Shown here in pieces: positions 8,284-14,555 of a stretch of DNA of 17,012 nt (the stretch's first letter is position 1; each line of letters opens with the position of its first letter). The notes beneath the pieces are model-generated. The model saw nothing but the letters and a program-made list of their open reading frames with translations, was not told the origin of the DNA and ran no database searches. The DNA is from AA29 sp041481445. GTDB taxonomy: Bacteria > Acidobacteriota > Vicinamibacteria > Fen-336. The translations under genes and the position numbers were made by a program. The DNA lies in the NCBI GenBank assembly GCA_041481445.1, contig JBGPBV010000144.1:1-17012 (forward strand). Direction: 5' to 3'.

Positions 8284-8313
8284 GCGGGGGCGCCCCGTTC
8301 GTGGCGCCCCCGC
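8284..8313. other. 11-bp perfect inverted repeat in the permease-methyltransferase gap
   Basis: GCGGGGGCGCC (8284-8294) and GGCGCCCCCGC (8303-8313) pair perfectly around an 8-nt loop. It lies downstream of the permease stop and 46 nt upstream of the methyltransferase start on the minus strand. No U-tract follows on either strand, so it is not a classical intrinsic terminator. It may stabilise the permease 3' end, attenuate read-through, or bind a regulator. Confidence 0.55.
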
Positions 8314-8322
8314 GACGGGGGG

Positions 8323-8378
8323 TTTCAGGGGGGGAGCCGGAGCCCATCGGAATGACGCGGAGCGTTCCCCCCCTGAGA
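8323..8378. other. Second long G/C-run hairpin in the same gap
   Basis: CAGGGGGGGA (8326-8335) and TCCCCCCCTG (8366-8375) are perfectly complementary. Weaker pairing extends outwards (TTT against AGA) and a little inwards. The loop is about 30 nt. It starts about 16 nt after the permease stop on the minus strand. Together with the hairpin at 8284-8313 it fills most of the intergenic space with structure. Confidence 0.5.
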
Positions 8379-8393
8379 TCAAGGACAAGGACA

Positions 8394-9500
8394 TCACTCG
8401 AAGTTCAGGGCCTGGATCGGGTCCATGCGCGCGGCCTTGACCGCCGGGTAGAACGAGCCGAGCAGCCCTCCGGTGAGGCCGAGAAGGGAGGCGATCAGCG
8501 CCCACTCCTGCGTGAGCTGCACGGTCAGGGTGGGGAAGACATGGGGCAGGAACACACGGCCGCCGAGGGCGAGCAGGATCCCGACCACCACCCCGGCCAG
8601 GCAGATGAGCGCGCTCTCGTTGATCACGAGCTGCACGACCTTGACCTGGCTGGCCCCGATCGCGCGCAGGATGCCGATCTCGCGCGTGCGCTCGATGATG
8701 GTGGTGTACATCGCGAGCAGCACGACCAGGAACGAGATCACGACCGCCATGCCCGTGAGCGCCTCCTTGAACTGCTTGAGGCCCGTCGCGTTGTCCTGCA
8801 TGACCTTCGAGACCTGCGCCACCGGGGTGATCTTGTGCCCGGGGAACCGCGCCTGGAGGGCCTGCGCGAGCTTGTCCGCCTCCAGCGCGGAGCGTCCCTT
8901 CACCAGGAAGAAGGAGGCGCGGTCGGGGGTGCCGATGGCCTCCTGCACGTCCTCCAGCCGGGCGTAGAGGCGGCCGCCCGCCCCCGCGCGCGTGACCCCG
9001 ACCACCGTGAAGTCCCGGTTGATCATGGGCAGCTTGTCGCCCGCGTGCATGCCGGTCGCGCTGGCGAGGACGGTGTCCATGACGAGGTCGTAGGGCTGGG
9101 AGAGCGTCCGCCCTTCCACGATGTCGAACCCGCCGGAGATCTTGGCGAAGGACGGGTAGTCGATGGCCCACAGGTTCACGGCCCGCGACTCGCCCCTGAT
9201 CTGGGACACGTGCCAGTTCAGCACCGGGGTCACCTCGACCACCCCCTCCACCTGCTTCATGATGTCGATGTACTTCATCGGCATGACCGCGCTGGTGGCG
9301 CCCAGGATCAGGGAGGCGTCGGGGGGCTGGAAGAGCACGTCCGCCCCCACGTTCTGGAGGCGCTCCGCGATGTCGCCCAGGGTCCCTTCCGCCATCCCGA
9401 CGATCAGCATGACCATGGCCACCTCGACCGCGACCGCCAGCACGGAGACGGCGGTGCGGGTCTTGCGGTGCATGACGTTCGCGGCGGCCAGGTTCGCCAT
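8394..9500 (-). CDS. ABC transporter permease, FtsX/MacB family
   Basis: The 368-residue product has the FtsX/MacB permease architecture. There is one N-terminal helix (about residues 15-40, after MANLAAANVMHRKTRTAVSVL), a large extracytoplasmic domain (about 45-245) and three C-terminal helices. The hallmark ERTREIGILRAIGAS coupling segment comes after the first of these, and the protein ends in the family tail PAVKAARMDPIQALNFE. Such permeases usually pair with a LolD/MacB-type ATPase and move lipoproteins, lipids or drugs, or transmit force to a periplasmic partner. No ATPase gene adjoins it here, so the partner must be encoded elsewhere. The ATG at 9500 has only a distant GGAGG. A good promoter (9608-9636) lies about 100 nt upstream with a strong hairpin between. 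Confidence 0.9.
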   Translation of the reverse strand: MANLAAANVMHRKTRTAVSVLAVAVEVAMVMLIVGMAEGTLGDIAERLQNVGADVLFQPPDASLILGATSAVMPMKYIDIMKQVEGVVEVTPVLNWHVSQIRGESRAVNLWAIDYPSFAKISGGFDIVEGRTLSQPYDLVMDTVLASATGMHAGDKLPMINRDFTVVGVTRAGAGGRLYARLEDVQEAIGTPDRASFFLVKGRSALEADKLAQALQARFPGHKITPVAQVSKVMQDNATGLKQFKEALTGMAVVISFLVVLLAMYTTIIERTREIGILRAIGASQVKVVQLVINESALICLAGVVVGILLALGGRVFLPHVFPTLTVQLTQEWALIASLLGLTGGLLGSFYPAVKAARMDPIQALNFE

Positions 9501-9576
9501 GGGAAGTTGCGGGCCCTCCGGGCAAGCGCCTTCCCGATGACGCTAGACTAGGGGCATACGAGATCGGGAAGGACGG

Positions 9577-9603
9577 CGTCGCGCCGCGGCGTGCGGCGCG
9601 ACG
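9577..9603. promoter_or_regulatory. 11-bp perfect hairpin/operator-like palindrome in the divergent promoter region
   Basis: CGTCGCGCCGC (9577-9587) and GCGGCGCGACG (9593-9603) are perfect inverted copies around a 5-nt spacer. The element abuts the permease -10 box and overlaps its predicted start site (about 9601). It could be a repressor operator or a hairpin at the 5' end of the permease message. It also lies upstream of the radical SAM gene, so one regulator could act on both. Confidence 0.5.
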
Positions 9604-9607
9604 GCAG

Positions 9608-9636
9608 ACGATAACCGCCGGCCGCGGGGCCGTCAA
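9608..9636 (-). promoter_or_regulatory. Sigma70-type promoter for the ABC permease gene
   Basis: Reading the minus strand, TTGACG (9636-9631) and TATCGT (9613-9608) are separated by 17 nt, 5/6 and 4/6 matches to consensus. The -35 hexamer is identical to that of the promoter at 3295-3323. It would give a leader of about 100 nt before the permease ATG, beginning within the palindrome at 9577-9603. Confidence 0.5.
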
Positions 9637-9652
9637 GACGCCCGCCATGATC

Positions 9653-9661
9653 TGCTATGAT
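9653..9661 (+). promoter_or_regulatory. Extended -10 promoter element before the radical SAM gene
   Basis: TGCTATGAT is an extended -10 (TGn followed by TATGAT, 5/6 to TATAAT). The matching -35 position (9633-9638) is weak, as is usual for extended -10 promoters, and it overlaps the -35 of the opposing permease promoter. Transcription would begin near 9668. This argues that the in-frame ATG at 9657 is not the translation start. Confidence 0.42.
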
Positions 9662-9704
9662 CCCGGTCTTTCCCGACGAGCCCGAGCGGAGGGTCCAGAC
9701 AGGA

Positions 9705-10718
9705 ATGGCGTCCATCTTGAAACGCGTCCACCGGGCCGCCCGCGTGTGGACGCAGGGCGCGCGCGCGCTGCTGAGCACCGCCCACCCGATCCTCGTCCAC
9801 CTCGTGGCCATGCGGCGCTGCAACCTCTCCTGCACGTACTGCAACGAGTACGATGCGGTCTCGCCGCCGGTGCCGCTCGCCCTCCTGCAGCGCCGGGTGG
9901 AGAAGCTGGCCTCCCTGGGGACGGCCATGATCACGGTGAGCGGCGGGGAGCCGCTCATGCACCCCGAGCTCGAAGCCGTCATCGCGCAGATGCGGGGGCT
10001 CGGGATCGTCGCCTCCGTCATCACCAACGGCTACTACCTCTCGAAGGAGCGCATCCAGCGCCTGAACGAGGCCGGCCTCGACTTCCTCCAGATCAGCATC
10101 GACAACGTGGAGCCGGACGAGGTCTCGCTCAAGAGCCTGCGCTTGCTCGAGCCCAAGCTCCGGTGGCTGGCCGAGCGGGCCGAGTTCGGGGTCAACATCA
10201 ACTCCGTGGTCGGGTCGGGCATCAAGAACCCGGAGGACGCGCTGACGGTGGCCCGGCGCGCGCGCGAGCTGGGCTTCACGAGCTCGGTGGGCATCCTCCA
10301 CGACGGCCACGGCCAGCTCGATCCCCTGGGGGAGCGGGAGATGAAGGTGTACCGCGCGCTGCGCGCGTTCGGCAGCCGGGGAGACACCCGCGTCAACTCG
10401 ACCTTCCAGGACAACCTCGCCCTGGGCCGGCCCAACGAGTGGCGCTGCCGGGCCGGCGCGCGCTACCTCTACGTCGACGAGGGCGGGCTGGTGCACTACT
10501 GCTCGCAGATGCGCGGACACCCGGGCGTGCCCCTGGAGGGCTACACGCAGGCGGACCTCGACCGCGAGTACGCCTCCGAGAAGGCCTGCGCGCCCTTCTG
10601 CACGATCGGCTGCGTGCAGCGGGTGGCCCTGTTCGACAACTGGCGCTCCCCCCAGACCGTGCGGGCGGGGATGCCGGCGCCCGTGGCCGCCCCGCCGCCC
10701 CGCCGCGAGATGGCCTGA
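9705..10718 (+). CDS. Radical SAM protein with C-terminal cysteine-rich (SPASM/Twitch-like) region
   Basis: The 337-residue product has the radical SAM motif CNLSCTYC (C39, C43, C46) and the SAM-binding GGEP (80-83) of the TIM-barrel core. The C-terminal part carries C248, C266, C295, C299 and C303, a spacing like the auxiliary-cluster Twitch/SPASM regions of MoaA/PqqE/HpnH-type enzymes. It would bind one or two 4Fe-4S clusters. The reaction cannot be predicted. Context suggests a lipid or lipid-precursor modification, and hopanoid-type HpnH enzymes share this general plan. The ATG at 9705 is preferred: GGAGGG lies at 9688-9693, and the upstream in-frame ATG (9657) overlaps the likely -10 box. 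The SDR gene follows after 18 nt in the same reading frame. Confidence 0.88.
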   Translation: MASILKRVHRAARVWTQGARALLSTAHPILVHLVAMRRCNLSCTYCNEYDAVSPPVPLALLQRRVEKLASLGTAMITVSGGEPLMHPELEAVIAQMRGLGIVASVITNGYYLSKERIQRLNEAGLDFLQISIDNVEPDEVSLKSLRLLEPKLRWLAERAEFGVNINSVVGSGIKNPEDALTVARRARELGFTSSVGILHDGHGQLDPLGEREMKVYRALRAFGSRGDTRVNSTFQDNLALGRPNEWRCRAGARYLYVDEGGLVHYCSQMRGHPGVPLEGYTQADLDREYASEKACAPFCTIGCVQRVALFDNWRSPQTVRAGMPAPVAAPPPRREMA

Positions 10719-10723
10719 TCGCC

Positions 10724-10739
10724 GGGGAGGATCGCCATT
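10724..10739 (+). promoter_or_regulatory. Strong Shine-Dalgarno pointing to an ATT start codon
   Basis: GGGGAGG (10724-10730) is followed by a 6-nt spacer and ATT at 10737. Between the radical SAM stop (10716-10718) and the NADPH-binding motif of the SDR there is no ATG, GTG or TTG in frame. This ribosome binding site therefore supports initiation at ATT, a rare start codon known for instance from infC. Confidence 0.55.
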
Positions 10740-11534
10740 TCCGAGGGGCGGCATGCGCTCGTCACCGGCGCCTCGAGCGGCATCGGCGAGGCCTTCGCGC
10801 GCGCCCTGCGGGCCCGCGGCCAGCGCCTGGTGCTGGTCGCCCGCCGAGGCGACCGTCTCGAGCGGCTGAGCGCGGAGCTGGGCGGAGAGGCCTCGGCGCT
10901 GCCCGTCCCCCTCGACCTTGCCCGTCCCGAAGCGGCCGAGGTGCTGGTGCGGACCCTGGCCCAGAGGGGGATCGACGTGGGGCTGCTCGTCAACAACGCC
11001 GGCCTCGGCCTGGCCGGCCGCGTGCTCGACCAGCCGGTGGAGCGCCTGCGCGCGATGATCGACGTCGACGTCCGGGCCGTGGTCGACCTCACGCGTGCCT
11101 TCGTGCCGGCGATGGTGGAGCGCGGCGCCGGCGCGGTCATCAACGTGGTCTCGCGCTCGGCCTTCCAGGCCGTGCCCTTCCTGGCCGTCTACGCCGCCAG
11201 CAAGGCCTTCGTGCTCTCGTTCACGGAGGCGCTGGCCACGGAGCTGGCGGGAACCGGCGTGGTCGTCCAGGCCCTCTGCCCGGGCAACGTGCCCACCGAG
11301 TTCCAGCAGGTGGCGGGCACCGCGCACCTGGCCTTCAACCGGACGGCGGCCACGCGCCCGCCGGACGTCGTGGCCGCGTCCCTGGCCGGCCTCGACCGGC
11401 ACCGCCTGATCGTGATCCCCGATCTGGCCAACCGGATGACGGTCGCCGCCCAGCGCCTGCTGCCGCGAAGCTGGGTGCGGCGCGCGGCGGGAGATCTCTT
11501 CCGCCCTCCCACCGGTGGTGGGAGAGACGCGTGA
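10737..11534 (+). CDS. Short-chain dehydrogenase/reductase (SDR), non-standard ATT start
   Basis: The 265-residue product is a classical SDR. With ATT 10737 read as Met, the cofactor motif TGASSGIG is at 10-17, NNAG at 86-89, and the catalytic Ser139, Tyr152 and Lys156 form the usual S-Y-K set (YAASK). Basic ARR near residue 34 favours NADPH. Such enzymes reduce or oxidise ketone/alcohol groups. Placed before an alpha-oxoamine synthase, it could act like 3-ketosphinganine reductase on the beta-keto product, an inference from context. The first standard start (GTG 10830) would delete the whole cofactor motif, so ATT is preferred. An ATG misread or mutated to ATT, or UGA read-through from the radical SAM gene, are alternatives. 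A small hairpin spans its last codons. Confidence 0.87.
   Translation: MSEGRHALVTGASSGIGEAFARALRARGQRLVLVARRGDRLERLSAELGGEASALPVPLDLARPEAAEVLVRTLAQRGIDVGLLVNNAGLGLAGRVLDQPVERLRAMIDVDVRAVVDLTRAFVPAMVERGAGAVINVVSRSAFQAVPFLAVYAASKAFVLSFTEALATELAGTGVVVQALCPGNVPTEFQQVAGTAHLAFNRTAATRPPDVVAASLAGLDRHRLIVIPDLANRMTVAAQRLLPRSWVRRAAGDLFRPPTGGGRDA
11506..11524 (+). other. Hairpin at the 3' end of the SDR gene
   Basis: CTCCCACC (11506-11513) and GGTGGGAG (11517-11524) form a perfect 8-bp stem with a 3-nt loop in the final codons of the SDR gene. No U-tract follows. It could pause or partly terminate transcription before the separate promoter at 11580-11608, or protect the 3' end of the upstream message. 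Confidence 0.38.
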
Positions 11535-11579
11535 GGGCCCGATCCCTGTGGTCGTCGTGCTCGAATGGGAAAGGTTTCC

Positions 11580-11608
11580 GTGAAAATCGGCGGGCCGGCT
11601 GCTATCAT
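11580..11608 (+). promoter_or_regulatory. Extended -10 promoter for the alpha-oxoamine synthase operon
   Basis: GTGAAA (11580-11585, 4/6) lies 17 nt before TATCAT (11603-11608, 5/6), which is preceded by TG to give TGCTATCAT. This differs by one base from TGCTATGAT before the radical SAM gene (9653-9661). The surrounding 110-nt gap is locally AT-richer. Transcription would start near 11615. Confidence 0.5.
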
Positions 11609-11659
11609 AGGCGATCTCACGCTACAGTCTGGTCTTCGTAGAGGATGAAGGGGACAGGC

Positions 11660-12964
11660 GTGAGCAGAGAGGGAGATATGGAGGCGGCGCAAAAGAAAGA
11701 GGCGGCGGAGAAGTCTGCGTTCACCGATTACGACTACAGCAATTTCTACTACGGCGCGGGCGACGACCCCCTCAACGTGCTTCCCCCGTTCAGCGCGTGG
11801 TTCCGCGAGGCCAAGCCCAACGGCTACTATTTGTACGCGGAGCCGCTCGAGTCCGCCCCCACCACGCGCGTCCGCGTGCGCGACGGCAAGACGGGCGAGG
11901 TCCGCGACCTCGTGAACCTGGCCTCCTACAACTACCTCGGGATCTCGTACCGGCCGGAGGTCAAGAAGGCGGCGGCGGAGGCCCTCGAGCGCTACGGCCT
12001 GGGCGCCTCCGGCTCGCCGATCCTCTCCGGCACCTTCGACATCCACGTCGAGCTGGCCAAGGCGGTGGCCGAGTTCAAGGAGAAGGAAGCCGCCATCCTG
12101 TTCCCGACCGGCTACAGCGCGAACGTCGGCTTCATCTCCGCGCTCATGCGCTCGGGCGACCACATCTTCTGCGACCAGTACGCGCACGCCTCCATCGTGG
12201 ACGGGGCCATCCTGGCCAAGTCCAAGACTGTCTTCTTCCGCCACAACAACCCCATGGACCTCGAGCGCAAGCTCAGCGGCGTCCGCGGCAAGAAGCTGGT
12301 GGCCATCGAGGGCGTGTACTCGATGGACGGCGACGTCTGCGTGCTGCCCGAGATCGTGGACGTGGCCAAGCGCCACGGCGCGCGCATCCTGATCGACGAG
12401 GCCCACTCCACGTTCCTCTTCGGCGCCAACGGCCGCGGGGTGGCGGAGCACTTCGGCCTCGAGGACGAGGTCGACTTCCACCTGGGCACGTTCTCCAAGA
12501 GCCTGGGCGGCCAGGGCGGGTTCGTGGCCGGCTCCCGGGAGATGGTCGACTACGTCCACGGCTTCGGGCGCTCGCGGTTCTTCTCCTGCAACCTCGCCCC
12601 CGCGGTGGCGGCCGGCCTCCTGGCCGGGGTGCGCATCGTCGAGAACGAGCCTCAGCTCCGCGCGCGCCTCTGGAGCAACGTGGCCTACCTGCGCCGCCGT
12701 TTCGCGGAGGAAGGCATCGACATCGGCAAGTCCGCCTCCCAGGTCATCCCGGTGATGGTCAACAACGACGCCAAGGTGTTCGCGGTGGCGGAGAAGATCC
12801 AGCAGGGCGGGCTCTTCCTCCAGCCGGTGACCTACCCGGCCGTCCCGAAGCACAAGTCGCGCCTCCGCATCTCCGTCTCCGCCGCCCACAGCGAGGAGGA
12901 GCTGGAGACGGGCGTGCAGGTGATCGCGCGCGTGCTGAGGGAAGAGGGGATATGCCGGAGCTGA
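11660..12964 (+). CDS. Alpha-oxoamine synthase (AONS/KBL/serine palmitoyltransferase family)
   Basis: This PLP enzyme family condenses an acyl thioester with an amino acid and releases CO2 to give an alpha-amino ketone. Visible motifs are NLASYNYLG, YGLGASGSPILSGTFDIHVELA, DQYAHASIVDGA (PLP-stacking His), DEAHS (PLP-binding Asp at about 246) and the Schiff-base lysine at about 280 in TFSKSLGGQGG. The N-terminus has about 45 extra residues (TDYDYSNFYYG to GYYLYAEPLES) compared with biotin-pathway AONS. No biotin gene is nearby, and the kinase, acyltransferase and CDP-alcohol transferase downstream favour a serine palmitoyltransferase-like lipid role (inference). Start: GTG 11660 has AAGGGG at 11648-11653 with a 6-nt spacer, while in-frame ATGs at 11645 and 11678 have SD motifs too close to use well. 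It overlaps the next gene by 13 nt. Confidence 0.9.
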   Translation: MSREGDMEAAQKKEAAEKSAFTDYDYSNFYYGAGDDPLNVLPPFSAWFREAKPNGYYLYAEPLESAPTTRVRVRDGKTGEVRDLVNLASYNYLGISYRPEVKKAAAEALERYGLGASGSPILSGTFDIHVELAKAVAEFKEKEAAILFPTGYSANVGFISALMRSGDHIFCDQYAHASIVDGAILAKSKTVFFRHNNPMDLERKLSGVRGKKLVAIEGVYSMDGDVCVLPEIVDVAKRHGARILIDEAHSTFLFGANGRGVAEHFGLEDEVDFHLGTFSKSLGGQGGFVAGSREMVDYVHGFGRSRFFSCNLAPAVAAGLLAGVRIVENEPQLRARLWSNVAYLRRRFAEEGIDIGKSASQVIPVMVNNDAKVFAVAEKIQQGGLFLQPVTYPAVPKHKSRLRISVSAAHSEEELETGVQVIARVLREEGICRS

Positions 12965-13626
12965 CGCGCTACGGCTATCGCGACGCGATGAGCGGGTTCT
13001 TCGAGTTCCCGACCGACAACGCGCGCCGCATCCTGCCCCCGAACCTGGAGCCGGTCGAGGTCCACCACGGCACCAGCGTGTTCGCCCTGACCGCGTTCGA
13101 CTTCACGACGAGCATGGTGGGCCCCTACGGGGAGGTGGTGATGGCGGTGGTCGTGGCACCGCTGGTCAAGCCGGGGCAGCCCTTCCCGAAGTCGGCGATG
13201 TACCCCTACCTGGTGGCCACCACCACCCGCGCCGCCCGCGAGCACGCCATCGAGCGCTGGCACCTGCCGCACTGGATGGAGGACGTGGACGTCCAGTTCG
13301 ACCGCGGGACGGACCGCATCACCGTGCACGTCAAGGCGGACGGCTCGCCGGTGGCGGACATGACCATCCACCAGTACGCCTGGAAGCCGGTGTCGCACCT
13401 GCACCAGGCGTTCATGAAGGACGGGGACGCGAGCTACTTCGCCCAGATCACCATGGAAGGCGAGCACAGCGAGCACGAGGACGAGAAGGGGGTCGTGAAG
13501 CTCCACGACCATCCGTTCAACAAGGCCCTCTCCATCGGCGACGTGTACGAGGTCCCGTTCCGCGAGCAGTGGATGCGGGAGGGGGTGCAGACCTTCCAGC
13601 CCCTGGTCCAGCTCGAGGCGGCCTGA
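12952..13626 (+). CDS. Acetoacetate decarboxylase-fold protein lacking the catalytic lysine
   Basis: The 224-residue product resembles the acetoacetate decarboxylase superfamily. It starts with an FEFPTDNARRILPPNLEPV segment like the family's helix for ligand entry, has the PYGEVVMAVVVAP strand at about 58-70, and continues with beta-rich sequence. Where true decarboxylases have a GFPKK-type segment with the Schiff-base lysine, this protein reads WHLPHW (103-108), so the lysine is missing. It is therefore probably not a decarboxylase. Other members of the fold act as cyclases, dehydratases or ligand binders. The role here is unknown, but position between the oxoamine synthase and a lipid kinase suggests it acts on or carries the keto-amine product. 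The ATG at 12952 sits in the preceding gene's end, implying coupling. Confidence 0.68.
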   Translation: MPELTRYGYRDAMSGFFEFPTDNARRILPPNLEPVEVHHGTSVFALTAFDFTTSMVGPYGEVVMAVVVAPLVKPGQPFPKSAMYPYLVATTTRAAREHAIERWHLPHWMEDVDVQFDRGTDRITVHVKADGSPVADMTIHQYAWKPVSHLHQAFMKDGDASYFAQITMEGEHSEHEDEKGVVKLHDHPFNKALSIGDVYEVPFREQWMREGVQTFQPLVQLEAA

Positions 13627-13637
13627 CCGCGGCCTCC

Positions 13638-14552
13638 GTGCCGTCGCCGGACGACATCTTCGTCGTCGTCAACCCGGCATCCGGCAAGGGGCGCGGGGCG
13701 CGCCTGGCCGAGCCCGTCCTGAAGGCGATCGCGCAGGCGACCGGGGGATCTCCCCCCGCGCACGCGCTGACCGGGCGCGCCGGCGACGAGGTCACGGTCG
13801 CCGCCCAGGCCCTGGCCCAGGGCTACCGGCGCCTGGTGGCGGTGGGCGGCGACGGCACCTGGAGCAACGTCGGCAGCGCGATCCTGCGCTCGGGACAGGA
13901 GGCCGCGCTCGGCTTGGTCGCGGGCGGCACCGGCTGCGACCTCGCGAAGTCGCTGGGCGTCCCCGCCCAGGACCCGGCGGCGGCGGCGCGGGTGGTGGCG
14001 GCCGGCCACACGCGGAAGATCGACGTCGGCACCGTGGACGGGCGCCACTTCCTCAACGTGCTCGGGTTCGGCTTGGACATCGCCGTGATCGAGGACTCCT
14101 GGAAGGTGCGCTATCTCCGTGGCGCTCCCCTCTACCTGTATTGCGCGGTCCGCCAGCTCTACCGCTTTCACGGCTTCGAGGTGGAGATGTCGGGGGACGG
14201 CCGGCCGCAGTCGCGCGAGGACATGCTCATGCTGATCGTGGCCAACGCGCGCGTCTTCGGGGGTGGCTTCAAGATCGCCCCCGGCGCCCTCCTCGACGAC
14301 GGCCAGCTCGACGTGGTGGCCTTCGCGAACATGCCGCGCCGCCGGCGCTTCCCGATCATGGTCTCGCTGCTGCGCGGGACGCACGGGGCCGCTCCCGAGG
14401 TCCGGACCAGCCGCGCCTCCTCCCTCCGGCTGCGCTTCGCGGGCCCGCCCGCCTTCGAGACGGACGGGGAGTGGAACCGCGCGGGCTCGAGCGAGCTCGA
14501 GGTGGGGATGCGTCCGGCCGCCCTGAGCGTCCTGGTCCCCGCCCCCGCTTGA
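13638..14552 (+). CDS. Diacylglycerol/sphingosine kinase family lipid kinase
   Basis: The 304-residue protein has the DAGK catalytic domain and fits the YegS/DgkB/sphingosine-kinase family, which phosphorylates a lipid hydroxyl with ATP at the inner membrane surface. Motifs are VVNPASGKG (10-18), the nucleotide-binding GGDGT (70-74), GGTGCDLAKSL (96-106, where many relatives have GTGND), NVLGFGLD, GGGFKIAPGALLDDGQLDV, and FETDGEW near the C-terminus (usual DGE). The GTG at 13638 begins 11 nt after the preceding stop. An in-frame start at 13569 would overlap the previous gene by 58 nt and add no domain. Substrate could be diacylglycerol, a sphingoid or keto-amine lipid. Context favours the product of the oxoamine synthase/SDR pair, but the sequence does not decide. 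Confidence 0.9.
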   Translation: MPSPDDIFVVVNPASGKGRGARLAEPVLKAIAQATGGSPPAHALTGRAGDEVTVAAQALAQGYRRLVAVGGDGTWSNVGSAILRSGQEAALGLVAGGTGCDLAKSLGVPAQDPAAAARVVAAGHTRKIDVGTVDGRHFLNVLGFGLDIAVIEDSWKVRYLRGAPLYLYCAVRQLYRFHGFEVEMSGDGRPQSREDMLMLIVANARVFGGGFKIAPGALLDDGQLDVVAFANMPRRRRFPIMVSLLRGTHGAAPEVRTSRASSLRLRFAGPPAFETDGEWNRAGSSELEVGMRPAALSVLVPAPA

Positions 14553-14555
14553 CCC

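Noticed and set aside
9705..11534. Radical SAM and SDR as one fused gene broken by a TGA
   Set aside because: They share a frame, but a strong SD lies exactly between them and both products are full-length for their families, so two genes are simpler. Kept as an alternative in the start-codon finding.
11660..12964. Biotin synthesis gene bioF or threonine-catabolism kbl as the identity of the oxoamine synthase
   Set aside because: No bioA, bioB, bioD or tdh gene is nearby, the N-terminus is longer than in BioF, and the operon is full of lipid enzymes. Not excluded by sequence alone.
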